This document shows positions 8,143 to 16,222 of a stretch of DNA of 64,000 bases, in pieces. The DNA lies in NCBI RefSeq assembly GCF_014648075.1, contig NZ_BMQK01000007.1, positions 261,873-325,872 on the forward strand, in the 5' to 3' direction. Position 1 is the stretch's first letter; every line of letters starts with the position of its first letter. The stretch is from Streptomyces ruber. GTDB taxonomy: Bacteria > Actinomycetota > Actinomycetes > Streptomycetales > Streptomycetaceae. The position numbers were made by a program, and so were the translations under genes. Under the pieces are notes generated by a model that saw nothing but the letters and a program-made list of their open reading frames with translations, was not told the DNA's origin and searched no databases.

Positions 8143-9048
8143 TCACTCCACGACCGTCAGGCCCCTGCGCAGGCGCACCAGCGTGCGCGACAGCAGGCGG
8201 GAGACGTGCATCTGGGAGATGCCCAGCTCCTCGCCGATCTCGGACTGGGTCATGTTGGCGACGAACCGCAGCGACAGGATCTTGCGGTCGCGCGCCGGAA
8301 GCTGGGCGATCAGCGGCTTCAGCGACTCGATGTACTCGATGCCTTCGAGCCCGTGGTCCTCGTAGCCGATCCGGTCCGCCAGCGCGCCCTCGGAGTCGTC
8401 CTCCTCGGGCTGGGCGTCGAGGGAGCTCGCCGTGTAGGCGTTCGACGCCGCCATGCCCTCGACGACCTCCTCGTTGGAGATGCCGAGGCGCTCCGCCAGC
8501 TCCGACACGGTCGGTGCCCGGTCGAGCTGCTGGGCGAGTTCGTCGCCGGCCTTCGCCAGGTCGAGGCGCAGCTCCTGCAGCCTGCGCGGAACGCGCACCG
8601 ACCAGCTCGTGTCGCGGAAGAAGCGCTTGATCTCGCCGACGATCGTCGGCATCGCGAAGGTGGGGAACTCGACGCCGCGGCTCAGCTCGAAGCGGTCGAT
8701 CGACTTGATCAGGCCGATGGTGCCGACCTGGATGATGTCCTCCATCGGCTCGCTGCGGGAGCGGAAGCGGGAGGCGGCGAACTTCACGAGTGCGAGGTTG
8801 AGCTCGACCAGCGTGTTGCGCACGTAGGCGTACTCGTGCGTGCCCTCCTCGAGGGACTCCAGCCGCTCGAAGAGTGTCCGGGACAGGGCCCGCGCGTCCA
8901 GCGGCCCCACCTCGTCGTACGGGGGGATCTCCGGGAGTCCCTCGAGGGTCGCGAGATCGAAGTCGTCGCGGACTTCCTCGGGAATTTCCGCCGGATGGGG
9001 TGTCGACGTCGCCCTCTGGGTATGCGATTCGTCGAGCCGGGGTGACAT
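8143..9048 (-). CDS. sigI: RNA polymerase sigma factor of the SigB/SigF family, likely SigI
   Basis: 301-residue stress or development type sigma factor. The region 2 core is visible (NLALVKFAASRF, then MEDIIQVGTIGLIKSIDRF), as are region 3 (SVRVPRRLQELRLDL) and the region 4 helix-turn-helix (MTQSEIGEELGISQMHVSRL). The chosen start is ATG 9048, with GGAGG 5 nt upstream. In-frame ATGs lie further upstream, one of them overlapping this ribosome site. It is divergent from a STAS anti-anti-sigma gene and an anti-sigma kinase gene, an arrangement matching the sigI locus of S. coelicolor as I recall it. The symbol rests on that synteny. Confidence 0.9.
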   Translation of the reverse strand: MSPRLDESHTQRATSTPHPAEIPEEVRDDFDLATLEGLPEIPPYDEVGPLDARALSRTLFERLESLEEGTHEYAYVRNTLVELNLALVKFAASRFRSRSEPMEDIIQVGTIGLIKSIDRFELSRGVEFPTFAMPTIVGEIKRFFRDTSWSVRVPRRLQELRLDLAKAGDELAQQLDRAPTVSELAERLGISNEEVVEGMAASNAYTASSLDAQPEEDDSEGALADRIGYEDHGLEGIEYIESLKPLIAQLPARDRKILSLRFVANMTQSEIGEELGISQMHVSRLLSRTLVRLRRGLTVVE

Positions 9049-9261
9049 GATGTCCTCCATCGTTCTCGGCATATGGCCGCCGATGCCAATACGTGCACTG
9101 CGGTGTGCGGCGCCTCCGAAGCCGGCCGTGTAGTCGGGTGTCTCTACTAGCCCTACCCGCTTACCTGAGACCGCCGCAAGTGCGTTCCATACCAGAATGT
9201 CCGTTTGCTTGCGATTGTTCGGCTGTCGGAGTGCGTGCGGAAGGCGTAGTGTTCGAGGGCG

Positions 9262-9303
9262 AGTCATCAGCCACGATGGTGGCCAGTCATCAGCCACGAT
9301 GGT
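9262..9303 (+). repeat. Two 19-bp direct repeats upstream of the STAS gene
   Basis: AGTCATCAGCCACGATGGT occurs exactly at 9262-9280 and at 9285-9303, a 23-bp period. The second copy ends 15 bp before the ATG at 9319, so the repeats lie in the promoter or leader of the anti-anti-sigma gene. They may be a regulator binding pair or a recent small duplication. Confidence 0.75.
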
Positions 9304-9318
9304 CGGGAGAGAGACGGC

Positions 9319-9687
9319 ATGGACCGCGGGACGGTCGGCAGCGCACAGTCGGGCCGGCTACTGGTGGAAGTGCGGGAAGAGGGCGCCAGCGCCGTCGTGA
9401 TTCCCGCGGGTGAGTTGGACCACCACACGGCCGATCTGTTGCGTGAACCACTCGACGGCTGCCTCGACAAGGGGTTCGCACGTCTGGTCGTGGACTGCTC
9501 GCGTCTGGAGTTCTGCGACTCGACGGGACTGAACGTCCTGCTGAGCGCACGTCTGAAGGCGGAAGCCGCGGGGGGAGGGGTCCATCTCGTGGGCATGCAG
9601 CCGGTGGTGGCCAGGGTCTTCGAGATCACCGGGGCGGACGCCGTCTTCACCGTCCACGACACGCTCGAAGCGGCGCTGGGCGACTAG
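9319..9687 (+). CDS. STAS-domain anti-sigma-factor antagonist
   Basis: 122-residue single-domain SpoIIAA/RsbV-like protein. The conserved phosphorylation loop is FCDSTGLNVL, with Ser68 as the expected phosphoacceptor. When unphosphorylated it should bind the ATP-dependent anti-sigma protein and free the sigma factor; phosphorylation by that kinase would switch it off. ATG 9319 follows a GGGAGAG. The gene sits between the divergent sigma gene (8143-9048) and the anti-sigma kinase gene (9975-10727), completing a three-part partner-switching module. Confidence 0.92.
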   Translation: MDRGTVGSAQSGRLLVEVREEGASAVVIPAGELDHHTADLLREPLDGCLDKGFARLVVDCSRLEFCDSTGLNVLLSARLKAEAAGGGVHLVGMQPVVARVFEITGADAVFTVHDTLEAALGD

Positions 9688-9727
9688 CGCCGGGCGGCCG
9701 GACCGTGTGCGGAATCCCGGCCGGACG

Positions 9728-9828
9728 GGGTGTCCCGATGGCGTACGACAGGGTGTCCCGATCGTCCGTGTGCGGGGGCTGCGTTACGTCCGTCACGGTT
9801 TCCCCACGGAACAAGTGGGTGTCCCGAC
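9728..9828 (+). repeat. Three copies of GGGTGTCCCGA
   Basis: Exact 11-mers at 9728-9738, 9751-9761 and 9818-9828, in the 287-bp gap before the anti-sigma gene. The first two are 23 bp apart, the same period as the direct repeats at 9262-9303. GGGTGT resembles the GGGTAY -10 element of SigB-type promoters. They could be autoregulatory promoter elements or operator repeats. Confidence 0.5.
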
Positions 9829-9974
9829 GGTCCGGTCGGGCAGAAGACATCCTGAACAAGTCGGTGACGGCGCGGCGGGCGCGTCGTGGGAATCCCGGAG
9901 GATTCCACGAGGGTCTTCGGATCCAGGTACTGAGTTTTGATCGTGAACTGGTGAATCGGTGAGGTGAAGCGCTG

Positions 9975-10727
9975 ATGAGCACCACCCGGCCTTACTCGCC
10001 GGGCGACCGCGGCCCGGAACCGGGCGCCGGCGGCGCTTCCGGGGTGCCCGGTGAGGGCGCCCCCGCAGAGGGCTTGATCGCGGGAGGTGCACCCGCGCCC
10101 GCCCCCGGACGAGCGCACGGTGCGACTGCGCCCGCGAGCACGCCCGTGCGGGGCGCGCATGCGGCCGTGCACGGAGTGGACGAGCCGGCGGGCGGCGCGC
10201 GCGCGGACAACGCGCCCGTCGCCTCGCAGGCGGGGGACAGGACCGAGTCGGGGCCGAAGGCGGGAACGGGGACGGAGACGGTGAGCGGGAGTGCCGGGGG
10301 CTCGCCTCCGCGTGCCCCGCGTCAGGTCCGTCGGCTGAGCTTCGAGGAGGAGAGCGGTGTCGTGCCGCTCGCCCGCGACTTCACCCGCCAGGCACTGTAC
10401 GCGTGGGGCTGGCTGCCGGCGGCGACCGCCGACCAGCGGGCCGCCGCCGAGGACGTGCTGCTGGTCGTCTCCGAGCTCGTCACCAACGCCTGTCTGCACG
10501 CCGAGGGGCCGGACGAGCTCATGATCTCCTGTGACAACAAGGTGCTTCGCATCGAGGTCACCGACCGGGGCGAGGGCCAGCCCGCCCCGCGCACCCCGCA
10601 CCGCGCCGGCCGACCGGGCGGCCACGGGATGTTCATCGTGCAGCGACTCTGCCTCGACTGGGGGGTCGTACGGCTGCCCGGACTCACGGGCAAGACCGTC
10701 TGGGCGGAAGTGGGCGCCCCGGCCTGA
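9975..10727 (+). CDS. Anti-sigma factor, GHKL serine kinase (RsbW/SpoIIAB-like)
   Basis: 250 residues. Residues 1-115 are Gly/Ala/Pro-rich and look disordered, an unusually long extension for this family. The HATPase domain follows: N-box SELVTNACLH (166-175), G1 box DRGEG (197-201) and G2 box GGHGMF (215-220). The expected role is to hold the neighbouring sigma factor inactive and to phosphorylate the STAS protein. ATG 9975 follows GAGGTGAAG. It is separated from the STAS gene by 287 bp carrying repeated 11-mers, so it may have its own promoter. Confidence 0.88.
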   Translation: MSTTRPYSPGDRGPEPGAGGASGVPGEGAPAEGLIAGGAPAPAPGRAHGATAPASTPVRGAHAAVHGVDEPAGGARADNAPVASQAGDRTESGPKAGTGTETVSGSAGGSPPRAPRQVRRLSFEEESGVVPLARDFTRQALYAWGWLPAATADQRAAAEDVLLVVSELVTNACLHAEGPDELMISCDNKVLRIEVTDRGEGQPAPRTPHRAGRPGGHGMFIVQRLCLDWGVVRLPGLTGKTVWAEVGAPA

Positions 10728-11020
10728 GCCGCGCCCATGGCCGGTGCCGTGGGCCACGCTCGGAGTTCCAGCGGATTCAGCGCACGGACCGCCGACCCCT
10801 CGGCGCGCGCCTCCGAATCCGGCGCGCGACCCGAGCCCCGGCTCACGCTTCCGGACCCCGGCGCGCGGCTGCGCTACGAGACCGTGTCCCAGCCTTCGGC
10901 GTGGTCGCGCCGGTGTTCTTCAGTTCCTCCCGAGCTTCCGGCCGCGCCGTAAGCCCCTGGCCTCGACGTGCCGCACGCGCTCCCGGGCAGCCGCTCCGCG
11001 CGGGACATGTGTCCCGTACG
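10728..11020. other. Non-coding gap between convergent genes
   Basis: No convincing gene on either strand. The sequence is GC-rich and holds only short, low-quality open frames. It ends at the terminator of the peptide transporter. Confidence 0.6.
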
Positions 11021-11060
11021 GCGAAGGGCCGCCGCACCGAGTGGTGCGGCGGCCCTTCGC
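11021..11060 (-). terminator. Terminator hairpin of the peptide transporter
   Basis: Perfect 18-bp arms GCGAAGGGCCGCCGCACC (11021-11038) and the complement (11043-11060), 4-nt loop. It lies 21 bp beyond the leftward stop codon at 11082 and probably serves both convergent genes. Confidence 0.9.
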
Positions 11061-11081
11061 GCAGGCGTCCGAGCGGGCGTC

Positions 11082-12590
11082 TCAGTTCACGTCGCCCATC
11101 ATCTTCTTGACCTTGCTGCGGTACATCCACACCGCCACGCCGGCGACGACCGCGAGCGCGGCCTGGAGGGCCACGACGCCCCTGCCGTTGAGGTCGACAC
11201 CCGCGGTGGACAGCAGACCCGTCGTCGCGTCGCCCGCCGTCACGGCCAGGAACCAGACACCCATCATCTGGGAGGCGTACTTCGCCGGGGCCATCTTCGT
11301 GGTGACGGACAGGCCGACCGGGGAGAGCGTCAGCTCACCGACCGTCTGGCAGAAGTAGATCGCCACCAGCCACAGCGCGGCCGCCTTGTGACCGCCCTCG
11401 GCGATCGACAGGGGGAGCAGGAAGAGGAAGAAGGAGACACCGACGAGGACCAGGCCGGAACCGAACTTCACGATGGTGCTCGGTTCCTTGCCGCGCCGGT
11501 TCAGCGCCAGCCAGAACCAGGCGAACACCGGGGCGAGCGCCATGATCAGGACCGGGTTGACCGACTGGTACCAGGAGACCGGGAACTCCCAGCCGAAGAC
11601 CGAGTTCTCGGCCGAGGACTCGGCGAACAGCGACAGCGTCGAGCCGCCCTGGTCGTAGATCATCCAGAAGACGGCCGCGGCCACGAAGAACCAGATGTAC
11701 GCGGACATCTTCGACTGCTCAGCGGCGTCCAGGTCCTTGTCGCGCTTGATCCGTGCGATGACCAGGACCGGGATGATCAGGCCGAGCACGGTGATCGGGA
11801 CGATCAGCCAGTTCAGCGTGTAGTGGCCGGTGCCCACGACGATCGCGTAGAACACGGCGGCGACGGCCGCCCACAGGGCCGACTTGCGCAGCAGCGAGTT
11901 CCGCTCGGCGGCCGGCAGCGGCGTCGGTACGACGTCCGAGTCGGGGCTCAGGGTGCGGCGGCCGACCAGGAACAGGATGAGACCCAGCGCCATGCCGAGC
12001 GCGGCGATCCCGAAGCCCAGGTGCCAGCTGACCTTCTCACCGACGGTGCCGATGATCAGCGGGGCGGCGAAGGCACCGAGGTTGATGCCGATGTAGAAGA
12101 TCGTGAAGCCGCCGTCGCGGCGCGGGTCGTTCGGACCGTCGTAGAGGTGGCCGACCATCGTGGAGATGTTGGCCTTCAGCAGACCCGAGCCGATCGCGAC
12201 CAGGCCGAGGCCGGCGAAGAAGACGCCGGAGCCGCCGGGCAGGGCCAGGGTGATGTGGCCGAGCATGATGACCAGGCCGGCGACCGCCACCGTCTTGCGG
12301 GGGCCGAGCACGCGGTCGGCGAACCAGCCGCCGGGCAGGGCGAGCAGGTACACGAGCGACAGGTACACCGAGTAGATCGCGGTCGCGGTGCCCGCGCTCA
12401 TGTGCAGGCCGCCCGGTGCCACCAGGTAGAGCGGGAGCAGGGCCCTCATGCCGTAGTAGGAGAAGCGCTCCCACATCTCGGTCATGAACAGAGTGGCCAG
12501 GCCGAAGGGGTGGCCGAAGAAGGTCCACTGGGACCCGGGGGTGCCCGGGGTGCCCGGAGTGACCGAGTCCTTCGTCAGGATGGACGCCAT
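11082..12590 (-). CDS. Proton-dependent oligopeptide transporter (POT/PTR family, MFS)
   Basis: 502-residue integral membrane protein with about 12-14 hydrophobic segments. The POT signature begins at the N-terminus: MWERFSYYGMRALLPLYL contains the ExxERFxYY-like motif, and FYIGINLGAF is the second family signature. Expected function is symport of di- and tripeptides with protons at the plasma membrane. The start is ATG 12590, preceded by AAGGAA. The C-terminus is short and basic (YRSKVKKMM). It is transcribed alone, away from the response-regulator gene, with a strong hairpin behind it. Confidence 0.93.
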   Translation of the reverse strand: MASILTKDSVTPGTPGTPGSQWTFFGHPFGLATLFMTEMWERFSYYGMRALLPLYLVAPGGLHMSAGTATAIYSVYLSLVYLLALPGGWFADRVLGPRKTVAVAGLVIMLGHITLALPGGSGVFFAGLGLVAIGSGLLKANISTMVGHLYDGPNDPRRDGGFTIFYIGINLGAFAAPLIIGTVGEKVSWHLGFGIAALGMALGLILFLVGRRTLSPDSDVVPTPLPAAERNSLLRKSALWAAVAAVFYAIVVGTGHYTLNWLIVPITVLGLIIPVLVIARIKRDKDLDAAEQSKMSAYIWFFVAAAVFWMIYDQGGSTLSLFAESSAENSVFGWEFPVSWYQSVNPVLIMALAPVFAWFWLALNRRGKEPSTIVKFGSGLVLVGVSFFLFLLPLSIAEGGHKAAALWLVAIYFCQTVGELTLSPVGLSVTTKMAPAKYASQMMGVWFLAVTAGDATTGLLSTAGVDLNGRGVVALQAALAVVAGVAVWMYRSKVKKMMGDVN

Positions 12591-13236
12591 GGTCGTTCCT
12601 TGCTGGTCAGGGCGCACGGGTGGGGGTCCGGCCCGCTTCCGGCCCTGAAGAGGACCCGGGGGCGGGTGCGCGCCCGGTGGGGGGCGGCCGGCACCGGCGG
12701 GACCGCGCGCCCACCCCACGCCCACGGGGTGTCCGCTCCGGATCACGGAGCGGTGGGCGGCGACCACCGGGATCCACGCCTCCACGCGCGTCGTTGCGTC
12801 GGAGGCCCGGCCACAGGTCATTCCTTTCAAGGCCAACTCGCGCGTTGACCCGCACGCAAAAGAGACCTTCAGCGTCAGAAAAGCGCCAAAGGTCCCCGCG
12901 GTGCTACAGGCGTTCAATCACCATACGTCACGACAGTGACGAGTGTGGAAGGGCTTGAGAGATGGATCACAGGCAGAAGCGGGGTCCGAGCTGCTCTTCG
13001 AAGGTTGTACCCACTGTGTCACTCCGTAAGCACAGGGCGTGTGTCATTGATCGTCACGGCGTGTCATGGAAGCGAATTGGCTGAAAGTGGTGGGTCGAGT
13101 CGAACGTCCCGCACACGCGCGTGGGAGCGCGCCCACAACCCCCCCGCGCGCGGGGGTGGAACGTGCTGCGGGAGGGTGCGCATCGCGCTCGCCGATCACC
13201 CTCCTGGTGTTGTCGCAGGCGGACTACCATCACTTC
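12591..13236. other. Long divergent intergenic region (transporter / two-component system)
   Basis: 646 bp without a gene. The first 200 bp are extremely GC-rich. The centre is less so and holds a dyad CGTCAC (12926-12931) / GTGACG (12936-12941), a plausible operator. Promoters of the transporter (leftward) and the response regulator (rightward) should lie here. I see no riboswitch-like fold. Confidence 0.5.
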
Positions 13237-13914
13237 ATGACCCGAGTACTGCTCGCCGAGGACGACGCGTCCATCTCGGAACCACTGGCCCGCGCGCTGC
13301 GCCGGGAGGGCTACGAGGTAGAGGTCCGTGAGGACGGTCCGACCGCGCTGGACGCCGGCATGCAGGGCGGCGTCGACCTCGTCGTCCTGGACCTGGGCCT
13401 GCCCGGGATGGACGGCCTGGAGGTGGCGCGCCGGCTCCGTGCCGAGGGGCACACCGTCCCGATCCTCATCCTCACCGCGCGCGCCGACGAGGTGGACACC
13501 GTCGTCGGCCTCGACGCGGGCGCCGACGACTACGTCACCAAACCGTTCCGTTTGGCCGAGCTGCTCGCCCGCGTCCGGGCCCTGCTGCGGCGCGGTGCCG
13601 CCGAACCCCAGCAGCCGCCGGCCACGCACGGCGTGCGGATCGACGTGGAGTCGCACCGGGCCTGGATGGGCGACGAGGAGCTCCAGCTCACGGCCAAGGA
13701 GTTCGACCTGCTGCGGGTGCTCGTCCGGGACGCCGGCCGGGTCGTCACGCGGGACCAGCTGATGCGCGAGGTCTGGGACACCACCTGGTGGTCCTCCACC
13801 AAGACGCTCGACATGCACATCTCGTGGCTGCGCAAGAAGCTCGGCGACGACGCGGCGAACCCGCGGTACATCGCCACGGTGCGCGGCGTCGGGTTCCGCT
13901 TCGAGAAGAGCTGA
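13237..13914 (+). CDS. OmpR/PhoB-family response regulator
   Basis: 225 residues. The receiver domain has the acidic pocket Asp9/Asp10, phosphoacceptor Asp52 (VVLDLGLPG) and Lys102 (TKPF). A winged-helix DNA-binding domain covers about residues 130-225 (LTAKEFDLLRVL, then the VRGVGFRF wing). The start is ATG 13237. The partner histidine kinase begins 131 bp downstream on the same strand. The signal sensed and the target genes are not evident; the divergent peptide transporter is an obvious candidate target. Confidence 0.93.
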   Translation: MTRVLLAEDDASISEPLARALRREGYEVEVREDGPTALDAGMQGGVDLVVLDLGLPGMDGLEVARRLRAEGHTVPILILTARADEVDTVVGLDAGADDYVTKPFRLAELLARVRALLRRGAAEPQQPPATHGVRIDVESHRAWMGDEELQLTAKEFDLLRVLVRDAGRVVTRDQLMREVWDTTWWSSTKTLDMHISWLRKKLGDDAANPRYIATVRGVGFRFEKS

Positions 13915-14045
13915 GCGCCCGGCGGGTACGCGTGTCCGCACAGTGCCGCCCCCGGCCATGACGCGGGCATGGCGCGGGCCCGGGACGTGCGGGCGCCGTG
14001 CGGCGGGCACACTGGGTCTCGTAAGCCACCCGCCCGGAGGGCCTC

Positions 14046-15317
14046 GTGCGTCGCCGTCTCATCCAGTCCACGCTCGCCGTGGTCCTCGTCGTGATCGCCG
14101 TCTTCGGCGTCTCCCTCGTCATCGTCGAGACCAGGACGATCAGCAGTACCGCCCAGGAACGCGTCGAGTCCGAGGCGGTGCGCCTCGCCAGCATCGTGGA
14201 CAGCCGCATCCTCGGGGACGAACGCATCAGCGCGGGCGTACTGGAGGAGCAGGTCGACGACGACCGGTACGCCCGCATCGAGATCCCCGGCCGGGAACCG
14301 GTCGAGATCGGCACGCGCCCCACCGGTGACGTCATCCACTTCGAGGCCCGGGGCGAGGAGGGCGAGACGGTCACGGTCGAGGAGCCGCGTTCGTCCGTGA
14401 CCCGGGAGGTCGGCCGCACGTTGCTGATCATCGCCGCGGTCGCCCTGCTCGCGGTCGTCGCGGCCGTCCTGCTCGCCGTACGGCAGGCCAACCGCCTCGC
14501 CTCCCCGCTCACCGACCTCGCGGAGACCGCGGAGCGGCTCGGCTCGGGCGACCCGCGGCCGCGCCACCGGCGGTACGGCGTCCCCGAGCTGGACCGGGTC
14601 GCCGACGTCCTCGACTCCTCGGCCGAGCGCATCGCCCGGATGCTCACCGCCGAGCGGCGCCTCGCCGCCGACGCCTCCCACCAGCTCCGTACGCCGCTGA
14701 CCGCGCTCTCCATGCGGCTGGAGGAGATCACCCTCACCGATGACCCGGACACGGTGAAGGAGGAGGCCACCATCGCGCTGAGCCAGGTGGAGCGGCTGAC
14801 CGACGTGGTGGAGCGGCTGCTGACCAACTCGCGCGACCCGCGCACCGGCTCGGCGGTCTCCTTCGACCTCGACGAGGTGATCACGCAGCAGCTGGCGGAG
14901 TGGCGCCCGGCCTACCGCAGCGCGGGCCGCGCCGTCGTCAGCTCCGGGAAACGGCACCTCCAGGCCGTCGGCACCCCGGGCGCGGTCGCCCAGGTGCTGG
15001 CCGCGCTCATCGAGAACTCCCTCATGCACGGCGGCGGCACCGTGGCGCTCCGCACCCGCGTCACCGGCAACCAGGCGGTCGTGGAGGTCACCGACGAAGG
15101 CCCCGGTGTCTCCCCGGAGCTGGGGGCGCGGATCTTCGAGCGAGCCATCAGCGGCCGCAACTCCACGGGCATCGGGCTGGCGGTCGCCCGCGACCTCGCC
15201 GAGGCCGACGGGGGACGCCTGGAGATGCTTCAGCTGCAGCCTCCGGTGTTCGGCCTCTTCCTGTCCCGTACGCCGACGAAGCCGTCCCAGGCCGCCGAGG
15301 AGCGGACGGTCCGGTAG
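14046..15317 (+). CDS. Membrane sensor histidine kinase
   Basis: 423 residues. Transmembrane segments at about 9-28 and 125-146 flank a roughly 95-residue extracytoplasmic sensor. A HAMP linker follows, then the dimerisation box with His212 (SHQLRTPLTAL) and a GHKL ATPase domain (N-box ALIENSLMHGG, G1 DEGPGV, then STGIGLAVA). GTG 14046 has GGAGG 5 nt upstream. It forms a pair with the response regulator at 13237-13914. It converges on the gtrA-like gene, with a 36-bp tandem duplication at the junction. Confidence 0.92.
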   Translation: MRRRLIQSTLAVVLVVIAVFGVSLVIVETRTISSTAQERVESEAVRLASIVDSRILGDERISAGVLEEQVDDDRYARIEIPGREPVEIGTRPTGDVIHFEARGEEGETVTVEEPRSSVTREVGRTLLIIAAVALLAVVAAVLLAVRQANRLASPLTDLAETAERLGSGDPRPRHRRYGVPELDRVADVLDSSAERIARMLTAERRLAADASHQLRTPLTALSMRLEEITLTDDPDTVKEEATIALSQVERLTDVVERLLTNSRDPRTGSAVSFDLDEVITQQLAEWRPAYRSAGRAVVSSGKRHLQAVGTPGAVAQVLAALIENSLMHGGGTVALRTRVTGNQAVVEVTDEGPGVSPELGARIFERAISGRNSTGIGLAVARDLAEADGGRLEMLQLQPPVFGLFLSRTPTKPSQAAEERTVR

Positions 15318-15325
15318 GCCCCGGC

Positions 15326-15397
15326 CCCGGCTGGGCGCCCTCGGCCCCTGTGGTCCTCAGTCCCGGCTGGGCGCCCTCGGCCCCTGTGGTCCTCAGT
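15326..15397. repeat. Perfect 36-bp tandem duplication
   Basis: Two identical 36-bp copies at 15326-15361 and 15362-15397, followed by a few bases of a third. The copies begin CCCGGCTGGG and end GTCCTCAGT. The leftward gtrA-like stop codon lies inside the second copy (15393-15395) and its equivalent is present in the first. This looks like recent slippage or unequal exchange. Confidence 0.9.
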
Positions 15398-15974
15398 CCC
15401 GGCGGCCCTGGCCCCGGCGGCCCGCCGTCCCCGCCGTGCCCGTCGACAGCGCGGGCGACGCGGGAGCGCCCGTCTCCAGGAACGATTCCGCGCTCGCCAC
15501 CGCCTCCCGTGCCGGCAGGGTGCGGAACACCCAGGTGCGGTACGACCAGAAGCGGAACAGGGTCGCGACGCCGATGCCGAGGAACTTGAAGACGTTGCTC
15601 TGCAGCGGGCCGTCCCAGCCGAACCCGTAGGTCGCCGCGTACAGCACGCCGTTCTCGATGACCAGGCCGGCCACGCTGAACAGCAGGAAGAGCGTCAGTT
15701 CCTTGGTGCGGCCGCTCTTGTCGCGGTCGCGGTAGGTGAAGTAGCGGAAGCCGACGTAGTTGAACGCGATGGCGACGACCGTCGCTATCACGCTGGCGCG
15801 CACCACCTGGAGATCGGTGACGTGCCGCACCAGGTTGAACACGGCGAGGTTGACCAGCAGCCCCGCACCGCCGACCGCGCCGAACTTGGCGACCTCGCGC
15901 GCGAGCCGCTCGATCCGCAGGCGCACGGCGCCGCGAGCCGCCCTCGTCCGCGGACCCGAGGTGGTACTGCCCAT
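15393..15974 (-). CDS. GtrA-like four-helix membrane protein
   Basis: 193 residues with four predicted transmembrane helices in the order typical of GtrA/DPMS-associated proteins (VAKFGAVGGAGLLVNLAVF, later FNYVGFRYFTYRD and FKFLGIGVATLFRFW). Relatives flip or present polyprenyl-linked sugars for wall or teichoic polymers, which fits the envelope genes elsewhere in the window. The start is ATG 15974, after a G-rich stretch; upstream in-frame codons would add a non-conserved-looking extension. The 36-residue C-terminal tail is Ala/Gly-rich. Confidence 0.88.
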   Translation of the reverse strand: MGSTTSGPRTRAARGAVRLRIERLAREVAKFGAVGGAGLLVNLAVFNLVRHVTDLQVVRASVIATVVAIAFNYVGFRYFTYRDRDKSGRTKELTLFLLFSVAGLVIENGVLYAATYGFGWDGPLQSNVFKFLGIGVATLFRFWSYRTWVFRTLPAREAVASAESFLETGAPASPALSTGTAGTAGRRGQGRRD

Positions 15975-16222
15975 CGTGTGCCGGCCCCCGTCGGTCGTGG
16001 TCGGTCGAAGTCGGTCGAACCTGGTTGAAACGTGTCGCTCGGTGCCGCACGGACCTCGATCCGTCGGCCTCGGTCCGCCGTCGGCCCACCGTTCGGGTGC
16101 CGCCGACCCCGTCATGCTAACCAGCGACCCCCGGAGAATCCCGGGTACGGGTTTTCAGGCGCCGGGGAGGCGTGTGAACCGGCCGTCCGTGAGCCGCTCG
16201 CGGTGGCCGATACCCTGGGGGT

